NCBI GenBank assembly: GCA_017645305.1
Contig: JAGCPD010000003.1
Span: 124,001-188,000, forward strand
Direction of reading: 5' to 3'
Length of the DNA stretch: 64,000 nucleotides
Origin: Bacteroidaceae bacterium
GTDB lineage: Bacteria; Bacteroidota; Bacteroidia; Bacteroidales; Bacteroidaceae
Position numbers and translations under genes: made by a program. Shown in pieces: positions 15,083 through 25,676 of this stretch. The notes below the pieces were generated by a model. That model was not told the DNA's origin and ran no database searches. It saw only the letters and a list, made by a program, of their open reading frames with translations. Position 1 is the stretch's first letter; each line of letters begins with the position of its first letter.

Positions 15083-18000
15083 ATGAAACGTGCACTTAAA
15101 TGGGTTAGCGCCATCATTCTGACACCGGTATTGCTGATAGTTTTACTGATGTCGGCTTTTTACATTCCGCCTGTGCAACGTTGGGTCGTAAGGGAACTTT
15201 CGGAATATGCCAGCGAGCAAAGCGGCCTGAACATAACGATAGAAAAGGCCCGCATTACCTTCTTGCTGGACCTCAATCTTCATCGTCTGCACATTGACGA
15301 TCACGGAAAGGACATTTTGAATGTGAAAAACGCGATAGTTGATCTTGACTTCACACGCATCCTGTTTATGCAAGTTGGTGTGGAATCCGTGGAACTGCGG
15401 AACGGCAACATTAATACACGGGACTTGATAACAACTCTACAACTGAAGGGACAACTGCAAGACTTCCACCTGAAAGCAGACAACGTGGACCTTCGCCACA
15501 ATTTGGTAACACTGAACAGAGCCACAATAAACGGGTGCAATCTGGACATCGCCTTGAAAGACACTACAGTTGTTGACACTACCGAGAATACACCGACAAC
15601 ATGGAACCTGGACATTGAGAAGGTTGCCATCAAAAACAGCCGTATATTGCTGCACATGCCCTATGACAGTATGCTCATACAGACTGGACTGCAGGAAGCA
15701 CTTTTGGAAAGAGGGGACATAGATTTGGAAAAGGGAATCTATCGGATAAAGAAACTGAAAATGCAAGCCGACTCGCTGCATTATGACCTACCCTATCAGC
15801 CCCAACAGACGGAAGGACTTGACCCTGCACACATAGCCTTGTATGACCTTGGCATAGATTTAGAGAATACTACTTATAAACTTCAGGACGGCTACCTGTC
15901 GGCAAACCTGAAGCATCTTCAACTTAAGGAAAAATGCGGTCTAAGCATAGACACTTTGCAAGCAAGCCTGATAATGGACAGTACCAGTGTGTTAGTTCAA
16001 GGTCTGAAGCTTGCCACCATGCACAGCCGTATCAGCGGCGATGCAGACTTGCAATGGAAAGCCCTCTCATCAAAAGGACGGGGTGAAATGTCCGCTGTTC
16101 TGAAGGCAAATATAGGACATCAGGACGTACTGGCTTTGGCAGGTAACTTCCTCCCGGCTAACCTAAAGCGTGTCTATCCCCAACAACCGGTGGAAATGGA
16201 TATGGCTGCATATGGCAATGTGGATAGCCTTAACATTGTTGATAGCAGAATAACTATGCCGACGGTAATAGACATACGTACCAACGGAAATATTACAAAC
16301 GTAACAGACAGTCTGCACCTGTCGGCAGACATGAAGTGGGACATCAAAACGATGAACTTGAACTTCGTGAAACAATATCTGGGACTTAACAACATGAATC
16401 TCCCCGCCATGACTCTGCACGCTGACACGCAACTGAAGGATTATAAAAGAATCACCGCAGAGGCCATGTTGCAGGAAGGAAGAGGAAATGTACACCTGAA
16501 AGGCAACATCAATTTGGATAACATGGCTTACGAAGCCAAGATGCGTATAAACGGACTGCAGATACACGACTTCCTGCCACACGACAGTATATACAGCCTA
16601 ACTGCCAATGCCAGCATACGAGGCATAGGTACTGACCTGCTGGCTCGGAGTACAAGCATGGAGGCCAGAGCAGACATCGAGCATCTGAAATATGCCAGCT
16701 GGAACATGGACAGCATTCAAGTGCAGGGTAAACTTCAACATGGTGAAGGTCAGTTGGAAATGAGCAGCAACAATGATTTGTTGCGTCTGCAGGCTTGCGC
16801 AGAAACCAACATACAGGAGCGAAAGCTGAAGGCATCGAACTTCTACCTCGACCTGAATCAGATTAATCTCTATGCATTAGGATTATCAAAGAAAAAAGTA
16901 AGTGCCAGCATGATTATGCACATGGAGGGAGATTCCGATTTTGAACAGACACACAATCTGACAGGAAGCATGAAGGCCCTGGAGATGGTAGTAAACGACA
17001 CAACATTCCACCCCGAGGACCTGGCACTGACGGCACAGCTAACCCCAAATAGCATAAAAGCTAAGGCAGAGGCCGGTGACCTGGTATTCCGCATGGAATC
17101 TGAACAGGGACTGGATTCATTGATGGCACGAAGCAACAATTTCGTGAACGAGCTGAACAGGGAACTTGACAGTTTAAAATTGGAACAGGATACGCTACGC
17201 ACATTGCTTCCCTATGTAAAACTACATCTGCACAGCGGACAACGGAATCCTTTCTTCAACATCCTGAACCATGTGGCAGGATACAAGTTCAAGGAAATGC
17301 AACTCGACCTTGACAGCAATCCCGAAAAGGGACTTTCCGGCAGCGGCTATATGCATCATCTTAATACCGGTGCCATATTGCTGGATACCATCAGTTACAA
17401 CATCACACAGCAGACAGAAGGCATCAGCCTGAGGGGAAGAGTTAAGAACGGCCCCAAGAATAAAGTCGTTAGTTTCGAAAGCACTGTAGATGCCAGCTTT
17501 ACCTCGAACGGAGCTGCTGCACATCTGATATTCCTGGATGCAAAAGGCAAGAAGGGCATTGATACGGGCTTAAAGGCAGAAGTAAGTACGGATGCACTGA
17601 ATATCCACTTCACCCCTCTTAACCCCATTATTGCCTACAGGAATTTCAAGTTGAACGAAGATAACTACATACGACTGATTAAAGGTAACAAAGTGGAGGC
17701 GATGATAGACCTGTTGGCGGATGACGGAACAGGCCTAAAGCTATTCTCTACCAAGAACGAAGAGGCGCAGCAAGACCTCTCGCTGAGCGTAAACAGGCTG
17801 AACTTGGGAGAACTGTCATCGGTAATACCATTTATGCCCATGATAGAGGGGTTCCTGCAAGGAGACTTTCACTATATGCAAGCCGACAGTACCATCACCA
17901 TATCGACGGATATGACGGTTAAAGAAATGAAATACGAAGGTACAGGCATGGGTGATATAGGCATGAACCTCGTATATTTTCCCAACCCTGACGGCAGTCA

Positions 18001-19672
18001 TTATGTTGACGGTATAGTAACCCAAAATGAGCGTGACATCGCGTATTTGAACGGCAAGTACTGGGAGAAGAACAAAGAGGGACAGATAGATGCCACAGCC
18101 GAACTGAGCAGACTGCCCTTCAGCCTTGCCAATGCCTTTGTACCACCTGGTACCATTAAGCTGTCGGGCTACGCATTAGGGAACCTGGAGGTTAAGGGAC
18201 CGTCAAGCAATCCCATACTGACGGGAAGTATCGCCACGGATTCACTGTTCATAACTGCCGAAGACTACAATATTAATTTGCGCATTCCCAACGACACGCT
18301 ATACATCAACAGAAGCCACATAGACCTGCCGCAAATAAAGGCATACGCAGCAGGAGACAATCCGCTGACACTGGACGGCAACATCGACTTCCGTAATTTA
18401 GAAAGAGTGCAGCTGAATCTGAACATAGCCGCGAAGAACTATCAACTGATTAATGCCCCAAAAACCCGCAATGCACTGGCATACGGCAAAGTCTTTGTCG
18501 ATATTAACAGCCGGATATGGGGCACATTGGACGACCTAAAGGTTCGCGGAGGCCTAACTGTTTTAGGTAACACGGATGTAAGTTACGTGTTGAAGGATTC
18601 TCCCATTACCGTTGAAGACCAACTATCGGATTTGGTAACCTTCTGTGACTTTTCTGATACACTGACCATAGAACCGGAGGCGACAGTCAACCAACATCTG
18701 GATATTCAGATGAATATGACCATAGACCCGACGGTAAAAGTACATTGCCTGCTGAGCGATGACGGTCGTGATCATATAGAACTGCAGGGAGGCGGCAACA
18801 TTACCCTGACTTACAATTTGGAAAACGACATGCAGTTGTTCGGTCGATATACAATAGACGAAGGTACCATGCGATACTCCATCATGGCTATACCGCTTAA
18901 CGATTTTAAGATAGCAGGCGGCAGCTACGTAGAATTCGTCGGTAACATCATGAACCCACGCTTGAGCATCGCTGCCAGCGAACGTGTAAAAGCCAGCGTT
19001 ACAGAGAACAACGTACCCAAGAACGTATCCTTCGATGTAGGTCTGAAAATCAGTCAGACACTGGAGGATATGGGCTTACTGTTCACCCTTGAGGCCCCGG
19101 AAGACATGACTGTACAGAATGAGCTTTCTGCCATGTCGGAAGAAGAACGCGGACGTATTGCCATTACCATGCTGGTAACGGGTATGTACCTGAACGACAA
19201 AAGCAGTATGCAAGGTGGATTCAGCGCAGCCAACACCATGAATGCCTACCTGCAGGGAGCCATCAACAACTTGGCAGGACAGGCACTGAGCAGTTCGGTT
19301 GACCTGAACTTCGGCATAGAAAACAACACTAATCAGAGTGGTGACCAGACCACAGATTACAGTTTCAGCTTTAGGAAACGATTCTGGGGTAACAGGGTAA
19401 GCATCATCATTGGCGGAAAGATAAGCACCGGAAAGAGTGCTGTCAATACTGGTCAGACAATAATAGATAATGTATCAATGGAATACCGGCTAGACAAGAA
19501 CTCTTCAAGGTATGTACGGTTATTTTACGACAGGAACTACGAGTCGTTACTGGAAGGTCAAATTACAGAAATGGGAGCCGGTCTTGTGCTGAGAAAACGT
19601 GCAGAACGCTTACGCGAACTATTTATCTTCCGCAAGAAGAAAAAAGAGGAAAAGAAAGAGGAAAAGAAATGA
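15083..19672 (+). CDS. tamB: TamB-like translocation and assembly protein
   Basis: 1529 residues. An N-terminal membrane anchor (WVSAIILTPVLLIVLLMSAF) is followed by a very long beta-rich periplasmic region. The conserved C-terminal TamB (DUF490) domain begins around the repeated GNTDVSYVLKDSPITVEDQ and GRYTIDEGTMRYSIMAIPL segments, and the extreme tail is Lys/Glu-rich (KKKKEEKKEEKK). TamB-type proteins bridge the inner and outer membranes and help outer-membrane protein insertion or lipid transport. It overlaps the TamA-like lipoprotein gene by 4 bases (ATGA), as expected for partner subunits. Confidence 0.93.
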   Translation: MKRALKWVSAIILTPVLLIVLLMSAFYIPPVQRWVVRELSEYASEQSGLNITIEKARITFLLDLNLHRLHIDDHGKDILNVKNAIVDLDFTRILFMQVGVESVELRNGNINTRDLITTLQLKGQLQDFHLKADNVDLRHNLVTLNRATINGCNLDIALKDTTVVDTTENTPTTWNLDIEKVAIKNSRILLHMPYDSMLIQTGLQEALLERGDIDLEKGIYRIKKLKMQADSLHYDLPYQPQQTEGLDPAHIALYDLGIDLENTTYKLQDGYLSANLKHLQLKEKCGLSIDTLQASLIMDSTSVLVQGLKLATMHSRISGDADLQWKALSSKGRGEMSAVLKANIGHQDVLALAGNFLPANLKRVYPQQPVEMDMAAYGNVDSLNIVDSRITMPTVIDIRTNGNITNVTDSLHLSADMKWDIKTMNLNFVKQYLGLNNMNLPAMTLHADTQLKDYKRITAEAMLQEGRGNVHLKGNINLDNMAYEAKMRINGLQIHDFLPHDSIYSLTANASIRGIGTDLLARSTSMEARADIEHLKYASWNMDSIQVQGKLQHGEGQLEMSSNNDLLRLQACAETNIQERKLKASNFYLDLNQINLYALGLSKKKVSASMIMHMEGDSDFEQTHNLTGSMKALEMVVNDTTFHPEDLALTAQLTPNSIKAKAEAGDLVFRMESEQGLDSLMARSNNFVNELNRELDSLKLEQDTLRTLLPYVKLHLHSGQRNPFFNILNHVAGYKFKEMQLDLDSNPEKGLSGSGYMHHLNTGAILLDTISYNITQQTEGISLRGRVKNGPKNKVVSFESTVDASFTSNGAAAHLIFLDAKGKKGIDTGLKAEVSTDALNIHFTPLNPIIAYRNFKLNEDNYIRLIKGNKVEAMIDLLADDGTGLKLFSTKNEEAQQDLSLSVNRLNLGELSSVIPFMPMIEGFLQGDFHYMQADSTITISTDMTVKEMKYEGTGMGDIGMNLVYFPNPDGSHYVDGIVTQNERDIAYLNGKYWEKNKEGQIDATAELSRLPFSLANAFVPPGTIKLSGYALGNLEVKGPSSNPILTGSIATDSLFITAEDYNINLRIPNDTLYINRSHIDLPQIKAYAAGDNPLTLDGNIDFRNLERVQLNLNIAAKNYQLINAPKTRNALAYGKVFVDINSRIWGTLDDLKVRGGLTVLGNTDVSYVLKDSPITVEDQLSDLVTFCDFSDTLTIEPEATVNQHLDIQMNMTIDPTVKVHCLLSDDGRDHIELQGGGNITLTYNLENDMQLFGRYTIDEGTMRYSIMAIPLNDFKIAGGSYVEFVGNIMNPRLSIAASERVKASVTENNVPKNVSFDVGLKISQTLEDMGLLFTLEAPEDMTVQNELSAMSEEERGRIAITMLVTGMYLNDKSSMQGGFSAANTMNAYLQGAINNLAGQALSSSVDLNFGIENNTNQSGDQTTDYSFSFRKRFWGNRVSIIIGGKISTGKSAVNTGQTIIDNVSMEYRLDKNSSRYVRLFYDRNYESLLEGQITEMGAGLVLRKRAERLRELFIFRKKKKEEKKEEKK

Positions 19673-22125
19673 AGAAACTCTTTGCATTTATATCTGTAAC
19701 ACTATTACTGACAGCATGTTATACAACAAAGAATCTGCCAGAAGATGAAATATTGTACCGTGGCATTAAGAAACTTGATTACGACGCGCAATTTAAACGA
19801 GACGAATCAAAGGACCGAGGTGTTATCACGGCATTGGCTGATGCCTATACTACCGTAGAAGGACTGCTTTCAGGCGATGCCAGTGTACTGAAAACTGAAG
19901 TGACAGACAAAAACGCTATTAAGGACAGCCTGAAGAAAGCTGACAAGCAAGATGCACAACACTACGAGACAGCCAAGGAAGAAATAAAGGCTGCATTGGC
20001 CTATTCACCTAACGGTGCCATCATGGGAAGCAGTTTCTATACACACCCTTTCCCCATGAGACTGTGGATTTACAATAAATATGTAAACAGCACAAGCAAA
20101 TTCGGACGCTGGATGATGAACCACTTTGCCGCTACACCAGTATATGTGAGCAGCGTGAATCCAAAAGTAAGGACTTCTGTTGCACATAATGCGCTGAGAA
20201 ACTACGGATATTTCCGCAACAAGGTAACATACGACACCATTCCACTCAGCAATCCTAAAAAGGCAAAAATATCTTATCATATTACGCCAGGTCCGGTATT
20301 TCATTTAGACACAATCAAATATATGCCTTTCTACCCCCAGGCCGACAGTATCATACAGACCACTTTGAATGGGAGCCTGCTAAAACAGGGAAACCCTTTC
20401 AGCGTACAGCAACTGGATGCAGAACGTAACAGATTGCAAAAGGAATTTCGCAACAACGGGTATTTCTATTATCGTCCGAACTACATCTCGTTTAGGGCAG
20501 ATACGGTGATGATTCCGCAGAAAGTGCAAATACAGGTGTGCCCTTTGCCAGAAACGCCCCCACAGGCCAAACATCCCTTTTATCTGGGAAACACACGCTT
20601 CATCATCTACAAATACAACAAGTTTCAGCTGACGGACAGTGTAACATTCCGTGGACAGACTTATGCCTACAGTAATACCGAGAAAAAACCGCCTCTGAGG
20701 TTACGTGCCATCCTTCCCAACATCTTCCTGAAAAGAGGGGACTTATATAAGCAAGTGAATCAGGATGCCACTCAGCAGAAACTTTCCGATATGGATATAT
20801 TCTCGTCGATTCGGGTAAATTTCATTCCTCGAGACACAACCCTGAGCAACGATACACTTGATGTTGTTATTTCAGGTATGTTAGACAAACCTTACGACGT
20901 GGAATTTGTGGGTAAGATTACCAGCAAAAGCAACAACTATGTTGGACCAGGTGTAAGTTTCGGCATGAAGAAACGCAACGCATTTCGTGGTGCAGAAACA
21001 CTGGGCCTTAGCGTCTGGGGCTCATACGAATGGCAGACAGGTGCCCACGTGGGGGGAAGCAATTCACTGATCAACTCATACGAATACGGTGCGACGGCAT
21101 CACTGACCTACCCTCGTCTTTTATTGTTCGGTCTGGGTAAAAAGCTATGGCGCAGATCCATCTCAAGCACCAACTTTGAGTTGAACGCCAGATGGGTAAA
21201 CAGAGCCAACTATTTTGGCAGGGTATCTTTTGGTGCCTCTGTTTCTTACACATTGCAGAGAGGCAGAAATATAAAACACGAGTTTACCCCTCTCCAAATC
21301 AACTATGACCTGTTACTGAACAGCACAGAACGGTTCGACTCCATTATCAATGCCAACCCTGCCCTGTACGTATCTATGCGCGACCAGTTCATTCCCAGTA
21401 TGGAATATACCTTTACGTGGGCAAAAGAGAAGGACAGGCATCAGCGAACCTTGAAGATAAACGTAAAAGAAGCCGGTAATATTACATCAAGCATTTATGC
21501 TATCTTTGGGCAGAAATTCAGCAAGGAGGGAAAGGAACTCTTCGGTGTTCCGTTTGCCCAATACATAAAGACATCGGCACAATATACACATCAGATACCG
21601 CTTACCACGCGGAGCTGTCTGGCAACACGTCTTTATGCCGGTGTAATATACAGTTACGGCAATGCCACGACAGCCCCTTATAACGACCTCTTCGCGATAG
21701 GAGGTGCCAACAGCATCAGAGCCTTCTCTATCAGAAGCATCGGACCCGGTTCGTACCATCCAGGAAAAAGCACATACTCTTATATAGACGAGATGGGAGA
21801 TTTAAAACTGGAGGCCAACGTTGAATACAGGTTTCCCATCATAGCGAAATTGTACGGAGCAGTCTTCGTAGATGCAGGAAACGTATGGCTGCTGCGTGGA
21901 AACGACAACCAGCCTGGCGGTAAGATAAATATGTCAGAATTCGGAAAGACAATAGCTTTGGGTACAGGTGTGGGAATACGATACGACCTTGACTTCCTGG
22001 TGCTCCGGTTCGACTTGGGAATTGGCATTCATGCGCCTTACGACACAGGGAAATCCGGCTATTACAACATGCCAAGTTTTGGGAAATCGTTGGGCTACCA
22101 TTTTGCTATAGGATATCCTTTCTGA
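19669..22125 (+). CDS. tamL: TamL: TamA/BamA-like outer-membrane lipoprotein
   Basis: 818 residues. The signal peptide ends in a lipobox (LLLTAC, Cys 17), which marks the Bacteroidota TamA variant called TamL rather than TamA itself. POTRA-like modules occupy roughly the first 400 residues, followed by a 16-stranded Omp85 barrel with the signature NSIRAFSIRSIGPGSYHPG (family motif G-x-R-G-like turn) and a C-terminal strand ending in Phe (YHFAIGYPF). Partner of TamB, with which it shares a 4-base overlap. In flavobacteria TamL is reported as essential. Confidence 0.92.
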   Translation: MKKLFAFISVTLLLTACYTTKNLPEDEILYRGIKKLDYDAQFKRDESKDRGVITALADAYTTVEGLLSGDASVLKTEVTDKNAIKDSLKKADKQDAQHYETAKEEIKAALAYSPNGAIMGSSFYTHPFPMRLWIYNKYVNSTSKFGRWMMNHFAATPVYVSSVNPKVRTSVAHNALRNYGYFRNKVTYDTIPLSNPKKAKISYHITPGPVFHLDTIKYMPFYPQADSIIQTTLNGSLLKQGNPFSVQQLDAERNRLQKEFRNNGYFYYRPNYISFRADTVMIPQKVQIQVCPLPETPPQAKHPFYLGNTRFIIYKYNKFQLTDSVTFRGQTYAYSNTEKKPPLRLRAILPNIFLKRGDLYKQVNQDATQQKLSDMDIFSSIRVNFIPRDTTLSNDTLDVVISGMLDKPYDVEFVGKITSKSNNYVGPGVSFGMKKRNAFRGAETLGLSVWGSYEWQTGAHVGGSNSLINSYEYGATASLTYPRLLLFGLGKKLWRRSISSTNFELNARWVNRANYFGRVSFGASVSYTLQRGRNIKHEFTPLQINYDLLLNSTERFDSIINANPALYVSMRDQFIPSMEYTFTWAKEKDRHQRTLKINVKEAGNITSSIYAIFGQKFSKEGKELFGVPFAQYIKTSAQYTHQIPLTTRSCLATRLYAGVIYSYGNATTAPYNDLFAIGGANSIRAFSIRSIGPGSYHPGKSTYSYIDEMGDLKLEANVEYRFPIIAKLYGAVFVDAGNVWLLRGNDNQPGGKINMSEFGKTIALGTGVGIRYDLDFLVLRFDLGIGIHAPYDTGKSGYYNMPSFGKSLGYHFAIGYPF

Positions 22126-22188
22126 TGAAAACGACAGGCGGATACGCTTTTTTTGCAGAAAAATCATCTGCAATTCACAAAAAATATG

Positions 22189-22196
22189 TATCTTTG
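22189..22196 (+). promoter_or_regulatory. -7 promoter box TATCTTTG for the nucleotidyltransferase gene
   Basis: Matches TAnnTTTG and lies about 57 bases before ATG 22254. Confidence 0.6.
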
Positions 22197-22253
22197 CCAA
22201 CAACATCTTTTAGATAACTCATATTACAATAACAAATAGAAAATTACAATCAC

Positions 22254-23168
22254 ATGAAACCAACATTGTTTCTTCTGGCTGCCGGTATGGGAAGCCGCTA
22301 CGGAGGTCTTAAGCAATTAGACACATTGGGTCCTCAGGGACAAAGTATTATGGACTATAGTATCTACGATGCTATTCAAGCTGGATTTGGAAAGATTGTA
22401 TGGGTAATACGTCGTGACTTCGAGGAACAGTTCCGCACACAGATTCTTGCCAAGTATGAGGGACATGTTCCCTGCGATCTTTGCTTCCAGAGCCTGGATG
22501 CACTGCCAGAGGGTTTCACCGTGCCAGAAGGTCGCCAGAAACCTTGGGGCACCAACCATGCCGTTATGATGGGCAAGGACATTATCAAAGAACCCTTCGC
22601 TGTTCTGAACTGCGATGACTTTTATGATCGTGATGCTTTCATGGTAATGGGAAAATTCCTTTCTGAGCTTCCAGAGGGCAGCAAAGGCAAGTATGCTATG
22701 GTTGGTTTCAGCGTAAGCAACACACTAAGCGAAAGCGGTACCGTAAGTCGCGGCATTTGTGAAAATGACGAGAAGACACACTACCTGACAAGTGTTGTTG
22801 AACGTACGAAGATAGAGCGCCACAATGGTGTCGTTCAGTATCTGGACGAAAACGACCAGTGGGTTTCCATCCCCGACAACACACCTTGCAGCATGAATTT
22901 CTGGGGCTTTACCCCCGACTACTTTGCTTACAGCGAAGAATACTTCAAGGAGTTCCTTTCCGACCCCAAGAATCAGGAGAACCTGAAGGCAGAGTTCTTC
23001 ATCCCTCTGATGGTGGACACCTTGATAAAGCAAGGAAAGGCAACTTGCGAGGTTTTGCCAACCACAAGCAAATGGTTTGGCGTAACATATCCCGAAGACC
23101 GTCCGGAAGTAGTAGAGAAACTTGCCAAGCTACATGCCGACGGCCAGTACCCCGACCAGATGTTCTAA
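22254..23168 (+). CDS. Sugar-phosphate nucleotidyltransferase family protein
   Basis: 304 residues. An NTP-transferase fold is shown by FLLAAGMGSRYGGLKQL at the N-terminus (nucleotide-binding loop with the Arg signature) and VLNCDDFYDRDAF as the metal-binding Asp loop. It lacks the hexapeptide repeats of GlmU and GlgC. The family is widespread in Bacteroidota and usually annotated only as nucleotidyltransferase; the sugar substrate is unknown. It is monocistronic, with its own promoter and a strong terminator. Confidence 0.88.
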   Translation: MKPTLFLLAAGMGSRYGGLKQLDTLGPQGQSIMDYSIYDAIQAGFGKIVWVIRRDFEEQFRTQILAKYEGHVPCDLCFQSLDALPEGFTVPEGRQKPWGTNHAVMMGKDIIKEPFAVLNCDDFYDRDAFMVMGKFLSELPEGSKGKYAMVGFSVSNTLSESGTVSRGICENDEKTHYLTSVVERTKIERHNGVVQYLDENDQWVSIPDNTPCSMNFWGFTPDYFAYSEEYFKEFLSDPKNQENLKAEFFIPLMVDTLIKQGKATCEVLPTTSKWFGVTYPEDRPEVVEKLAKLHADGQYPDQMF

Positions 23169-23186
23169 GTACATTTAATGATACAA

Positions 23187-23224
23187 GAAAACCACCACAG
23201 GCTGTGGTGGTTTTCTGTTTTTTC
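23187..23224. terminator. Strong bidirectional intrinsic terminator
   Basis: Perfect 14-bp arms, GAAAACCACCACAG and CTGTGGTGGTTTTC, around a single G, followed by a T-run. It separates the rightward nucleotidyltransferase from the leftward lipid kinase. Confidence 0.9.
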
Positions 23225-23237
23225 CTCTTCACTTTTC

Positions 23238-24278
23238 TTAGTGATTGCGTAAACGGCGTAACATTTCCTTGTTGATGGACTTAATACGCTGTTGTCCTTT
23301 ACTGATGTCCTCGCGTAAGACATTCAGTTCAGCATTCATGTTATTGTAAAGGTCAGTGAATGCGCGAATCAAAGGCGGCATGTATGCCTGCTCGTTGGTA
23401 TTCACCACCATGTGTATGCCTTTAGGAACAAGGTTAACCCAAATATCCGTTCCCTCGTCCTTAGGATCCCCATCGAAATGAATGACGCCAGGCTGACTGC
23501 GATGGATGCGCATACTCTTACATTTGAAGGTTCGGATACGACTGTTTTTATCAATGGTCTTATTAAACAGCTGAATGGCTATCTGGGGAGCCTCCAGCAT
23601 GGTAAAAGGTTCCATTATGGTAACATCCATCAGTCCGTCTGACATACTGGCCTGAGGAGCAATATAGACATTGTTTCCATACTGGCTCGCATTGGCACAG
23701 GCAATAAGGAACGCCTTGTAATGCTGCGTCTCCCCGTCTATCTCTATCTCGTATGTATCCGGCTTGTAGCGTACACCCTCACGTAGTGTGTTCTCGATAT
23801 ATGTAAGCAATCCCCGGCGTTCGCTCTTTGCAAACTTACTGCTTACAAAGGCATCGAAACCTATTCCGCATGTACAGAAGAAGGGCGTATCGTTTATCTT
23901 TCCGTAATCCAACGCCTCAATTTCACAAGTAGAAAGAACCTGAAGGGCACCCTCCGGATTCATGGGTATGAACAGATGACGCGCCAACCCATTGCCGCTT
24001 CCGCAGGGAATGATTCCTAATGCCGTCTGAGTATGTATAAGACATCGTGCAATCTCGTTAACAGTACCATCTCCCCCCACAGCCACAACAACATCAACAC
24101 CCTCACCAACAGCCTGATACGCAATACGCGCAGCATGCCCCCTATACTCGGTGTACAAAACCTTCACGTCAAAGCGTTCTGCATCCATATAGGAAGGTAT
24201 CAGGTTCACAATCCGACTTTTGTCGGTAGTACCTGAAATAGGGTTCACGATGAACCAGACGGAAATTCTTTTATGCAT
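23238..24278 (-). CDS. Diacylglycerol kinase-type lipid kinase
   Basis: 346 residues. The DAGK catalytic domain is recognisable by FIVNPISGTTDKSR, VVAVGGDGTVNEIA (nucleotide-binding GGDGT) and GIIPCGSGNGLARHL. These enzymes phosphorylate diacylglycerol, ceramide or related lipids at the membrane surface. A roughly 60-residue C-terminal helical extension (INKEMLRRLRNH end) goes beyond the core. It is divergently oriented to the serine palmitoyltransferase gene, which suggests but does not prove a role in sphingolipid phosphorylation. Confidence 0.9.
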   Translation of the reverse strand: MHKRISVWFIVNPISGTTDKSRIVNLIPSYMDAERFDVKVLYTEYRGHAARIAYQAVGEGVDVVVAVGGDGTVNEIARCLIHTQTALGIIPCGSGNGLARHLFIPMNPEGALQVLSTCEIEALDYGKINDTPFFCTCGIGFDAFVSSKFAKSERRGLLTYIENTLREGVRYKPDTYEIEIDGETQHYKAFLIACANASQYGNNVYIAPQASMSDGLMDVTIMEPFTMLEAPQIAIQLFNKTIDKNSRIRTFKCKSMRIHRSQPGVIHFDGDPKDEGTDIWVNLVPKGIHMVVNTNEQAYMPPLIRAFTDLYNNMNAELNVLREDISKGQQRIKSINKEMLRRLRNH

Positions 24279-24288
24279 AAATTCTGCA

Positions 24289-24296
24289 CAAAGATA
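24289..24296 (-). promoter_or_regulatory. -7 promoter box TATCTTTG for the lipid kinase
   Basis: CAAAGATA on the plus strand, 11 bases upstream of the kinase start. Confidence 0.6.
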
Positions 24297-24391
24297 GTAA
24301 AAAGTGTATGAAACGAAGTAAATATGAGGATGAATAATCCCATATTGTGTATTTTTTCAACCCTCATTACATGATTTTGGATAAAAAATCG

Positions 24392-24399
24392 TACCTTTG
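24392..24399 (+). promoter_or_regulatory. -7 promoter box TACCTTTG for serine palmitoyltransferase
   Basis: Lies 45 bases before ATG 24444. The divergent lipid-kinase promoter is about 100 bases away. Confidence 0.6.
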
Positions 24400-24443
24400 C
24401 AAAAATTTTCATGAGGGGATGCCCTCAAAACATTAATTTTGAA

Positions 24444-25640
24444 ATGGGATTATTACAAGAAAAACTCACCAAGCACCCTTTTTATTCTTTGTCAAAAGAG
24501 ATTAAAGAAAAAGGTATATACCCGTATTTTCGCGAAATAGAAGGAAAGCAGGGTACAGAAGTAGAAATGGGCGGCAAGCATGTTCTGATGTTTGGCTCAA
24601 ATGCTTATACCGGACTAACGGGTGACGAGCGCATTATAGAAGCTGGTTGCAAGGCAATGAGGAAATACGGAAGTGGCTGTGCAGGCAGCCGTTTCCTGAA
24701 CGGCACCCTTGACATCCATGTTCAGCTGGAAAAAGAATTATCCGCATTTGTCGGTAAGGATGACGCATTGTGTTTCTCCACAGGTTTTACCGTAAATAGC
24801 GGTGTTATCCCCCAGCTGGTAAGCAAGGACGACTACATCATCTGTGATGACAGAGACCATGCCAGTATTGTAGATGGCCGTCGGCTTTCCTTTGCCACTC
24901 AGCTGCATTACAAGCACAACGATATGGCAGACCTGGAAAGAGTGCTGCAGCGTTGTGAACCGGACAAAGTGAAACTGATTATCGTTGACGGTGTATTCTC
25001 TATGGAGGGTGACCTGGCAAAATTGCCAGAGATAGTAGAACTGAAGCACAAGTACAATGCCAGCATCATGGTTGATGAAGCTCATGGTCTGGGTGTATTT
25101 GGCAGACAAGGCCGTGGTGTATGTGATCATTTTGGTATTACCGACGAGATTGACCTCATCATGGGAACATTCTCTAAGAGTTTGGCCTCAATAGGTGGTT
25201 TCATCGCAGCCGACCAGATTATAATTGATTCTCTGCGTCACACAGCCAGAACATACATCTTTAGTGCAAGCAATACCCCCGCTGCTACAGCAGCAGCTTT
25301 GGAGGCCCTGCACATAATACAGGCTGAGCCAGAAAGACTGAAAGCCCTTTGGGATGTTACCAACTATGCCCTGAAGCGTTTCCGCGAAGAAGGTTTTGAG
25401 ATTGGCGAGACTGAAAGCCCCATTATTCCCCTGTATGTAAGAGATACTCAAAAGACCTTTATGGCTGTTGCTATGGCATTCGAGGAGGGTGTATTCATCA
25501 ACCCCGTTATTCCTCCCGCATGTGGTCCCCAGGATACCTTGGTACGCTATGCCCTGATGGCAACACATACGCACGAACAGGTTGACCTCTCCGTAGAAAG
25601 GCTGAAGAAGGTGTTCCGGAAATTAGGGGTTTTAAAATAA
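24444..25640 (+). CDS. spt: Serine palmitoyltransferase (alpha-oxoamine synthase family)
   Basis: 398 residues from ATG 24444 (MGLLQEKL), the start used by Bacteroides homologues; an in-frame ATG at 24411 is only about 7-10 bases from the expected transcription start. A PLP enzyme that condenses serine with a fatty acyl-CoA to make 3-ketodihydrosphingosine, the first step of sphingolipid synthesis. Signatures are GSGCAGSRFLNGTLDIH, VDEAHGLGVFGRQGRG and GTFSKSLASIGGF, with the PLP-binding Lys at residue 245. KBL or BioF are the alternatives within the fold, but the YPYFREIEGKQGTEVE N-terminus matches Bacteroidota SPT. Confidence 0.9.
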   Translation: MGLLQEKLTKHPFYSLSKEIKEKGIYPYFREIEGKQGTEVEMGGKHVLMFGSNAYTGLTGDERIIEAGCKAMRKYGSGCAGSRFLNGTLDIHVQLEKELSAFVGKDDALCFSTGFTVNSGVIPQLVSKDDYIICDDRDHASIVDGRRLSFATQLHYKHNDMADLERVLQRCEPDKVKLIIVDGVFSMEGDLAKLPEIVELKHKYNASIMVDEAHGLGVFGRQGRGVCDHFGITDEIDLIMGTFSKSLASIGGFIAADQIIIDSLRHTARTYIFSASNTPAATAAALEALHIIQAEPERLKALWDVTNYALKRFREEGFEIGETESPIIPLYVRDTQKTFMAVAMAFEEGVFINPVIPPACGPQDTLVRYALMATHTHEQVDLSVERLKKVFRKLGVLK

Positions 25641-25676
25641 GATACAAGGTTAATAGCGCGTGCATTTTGTCCGACT

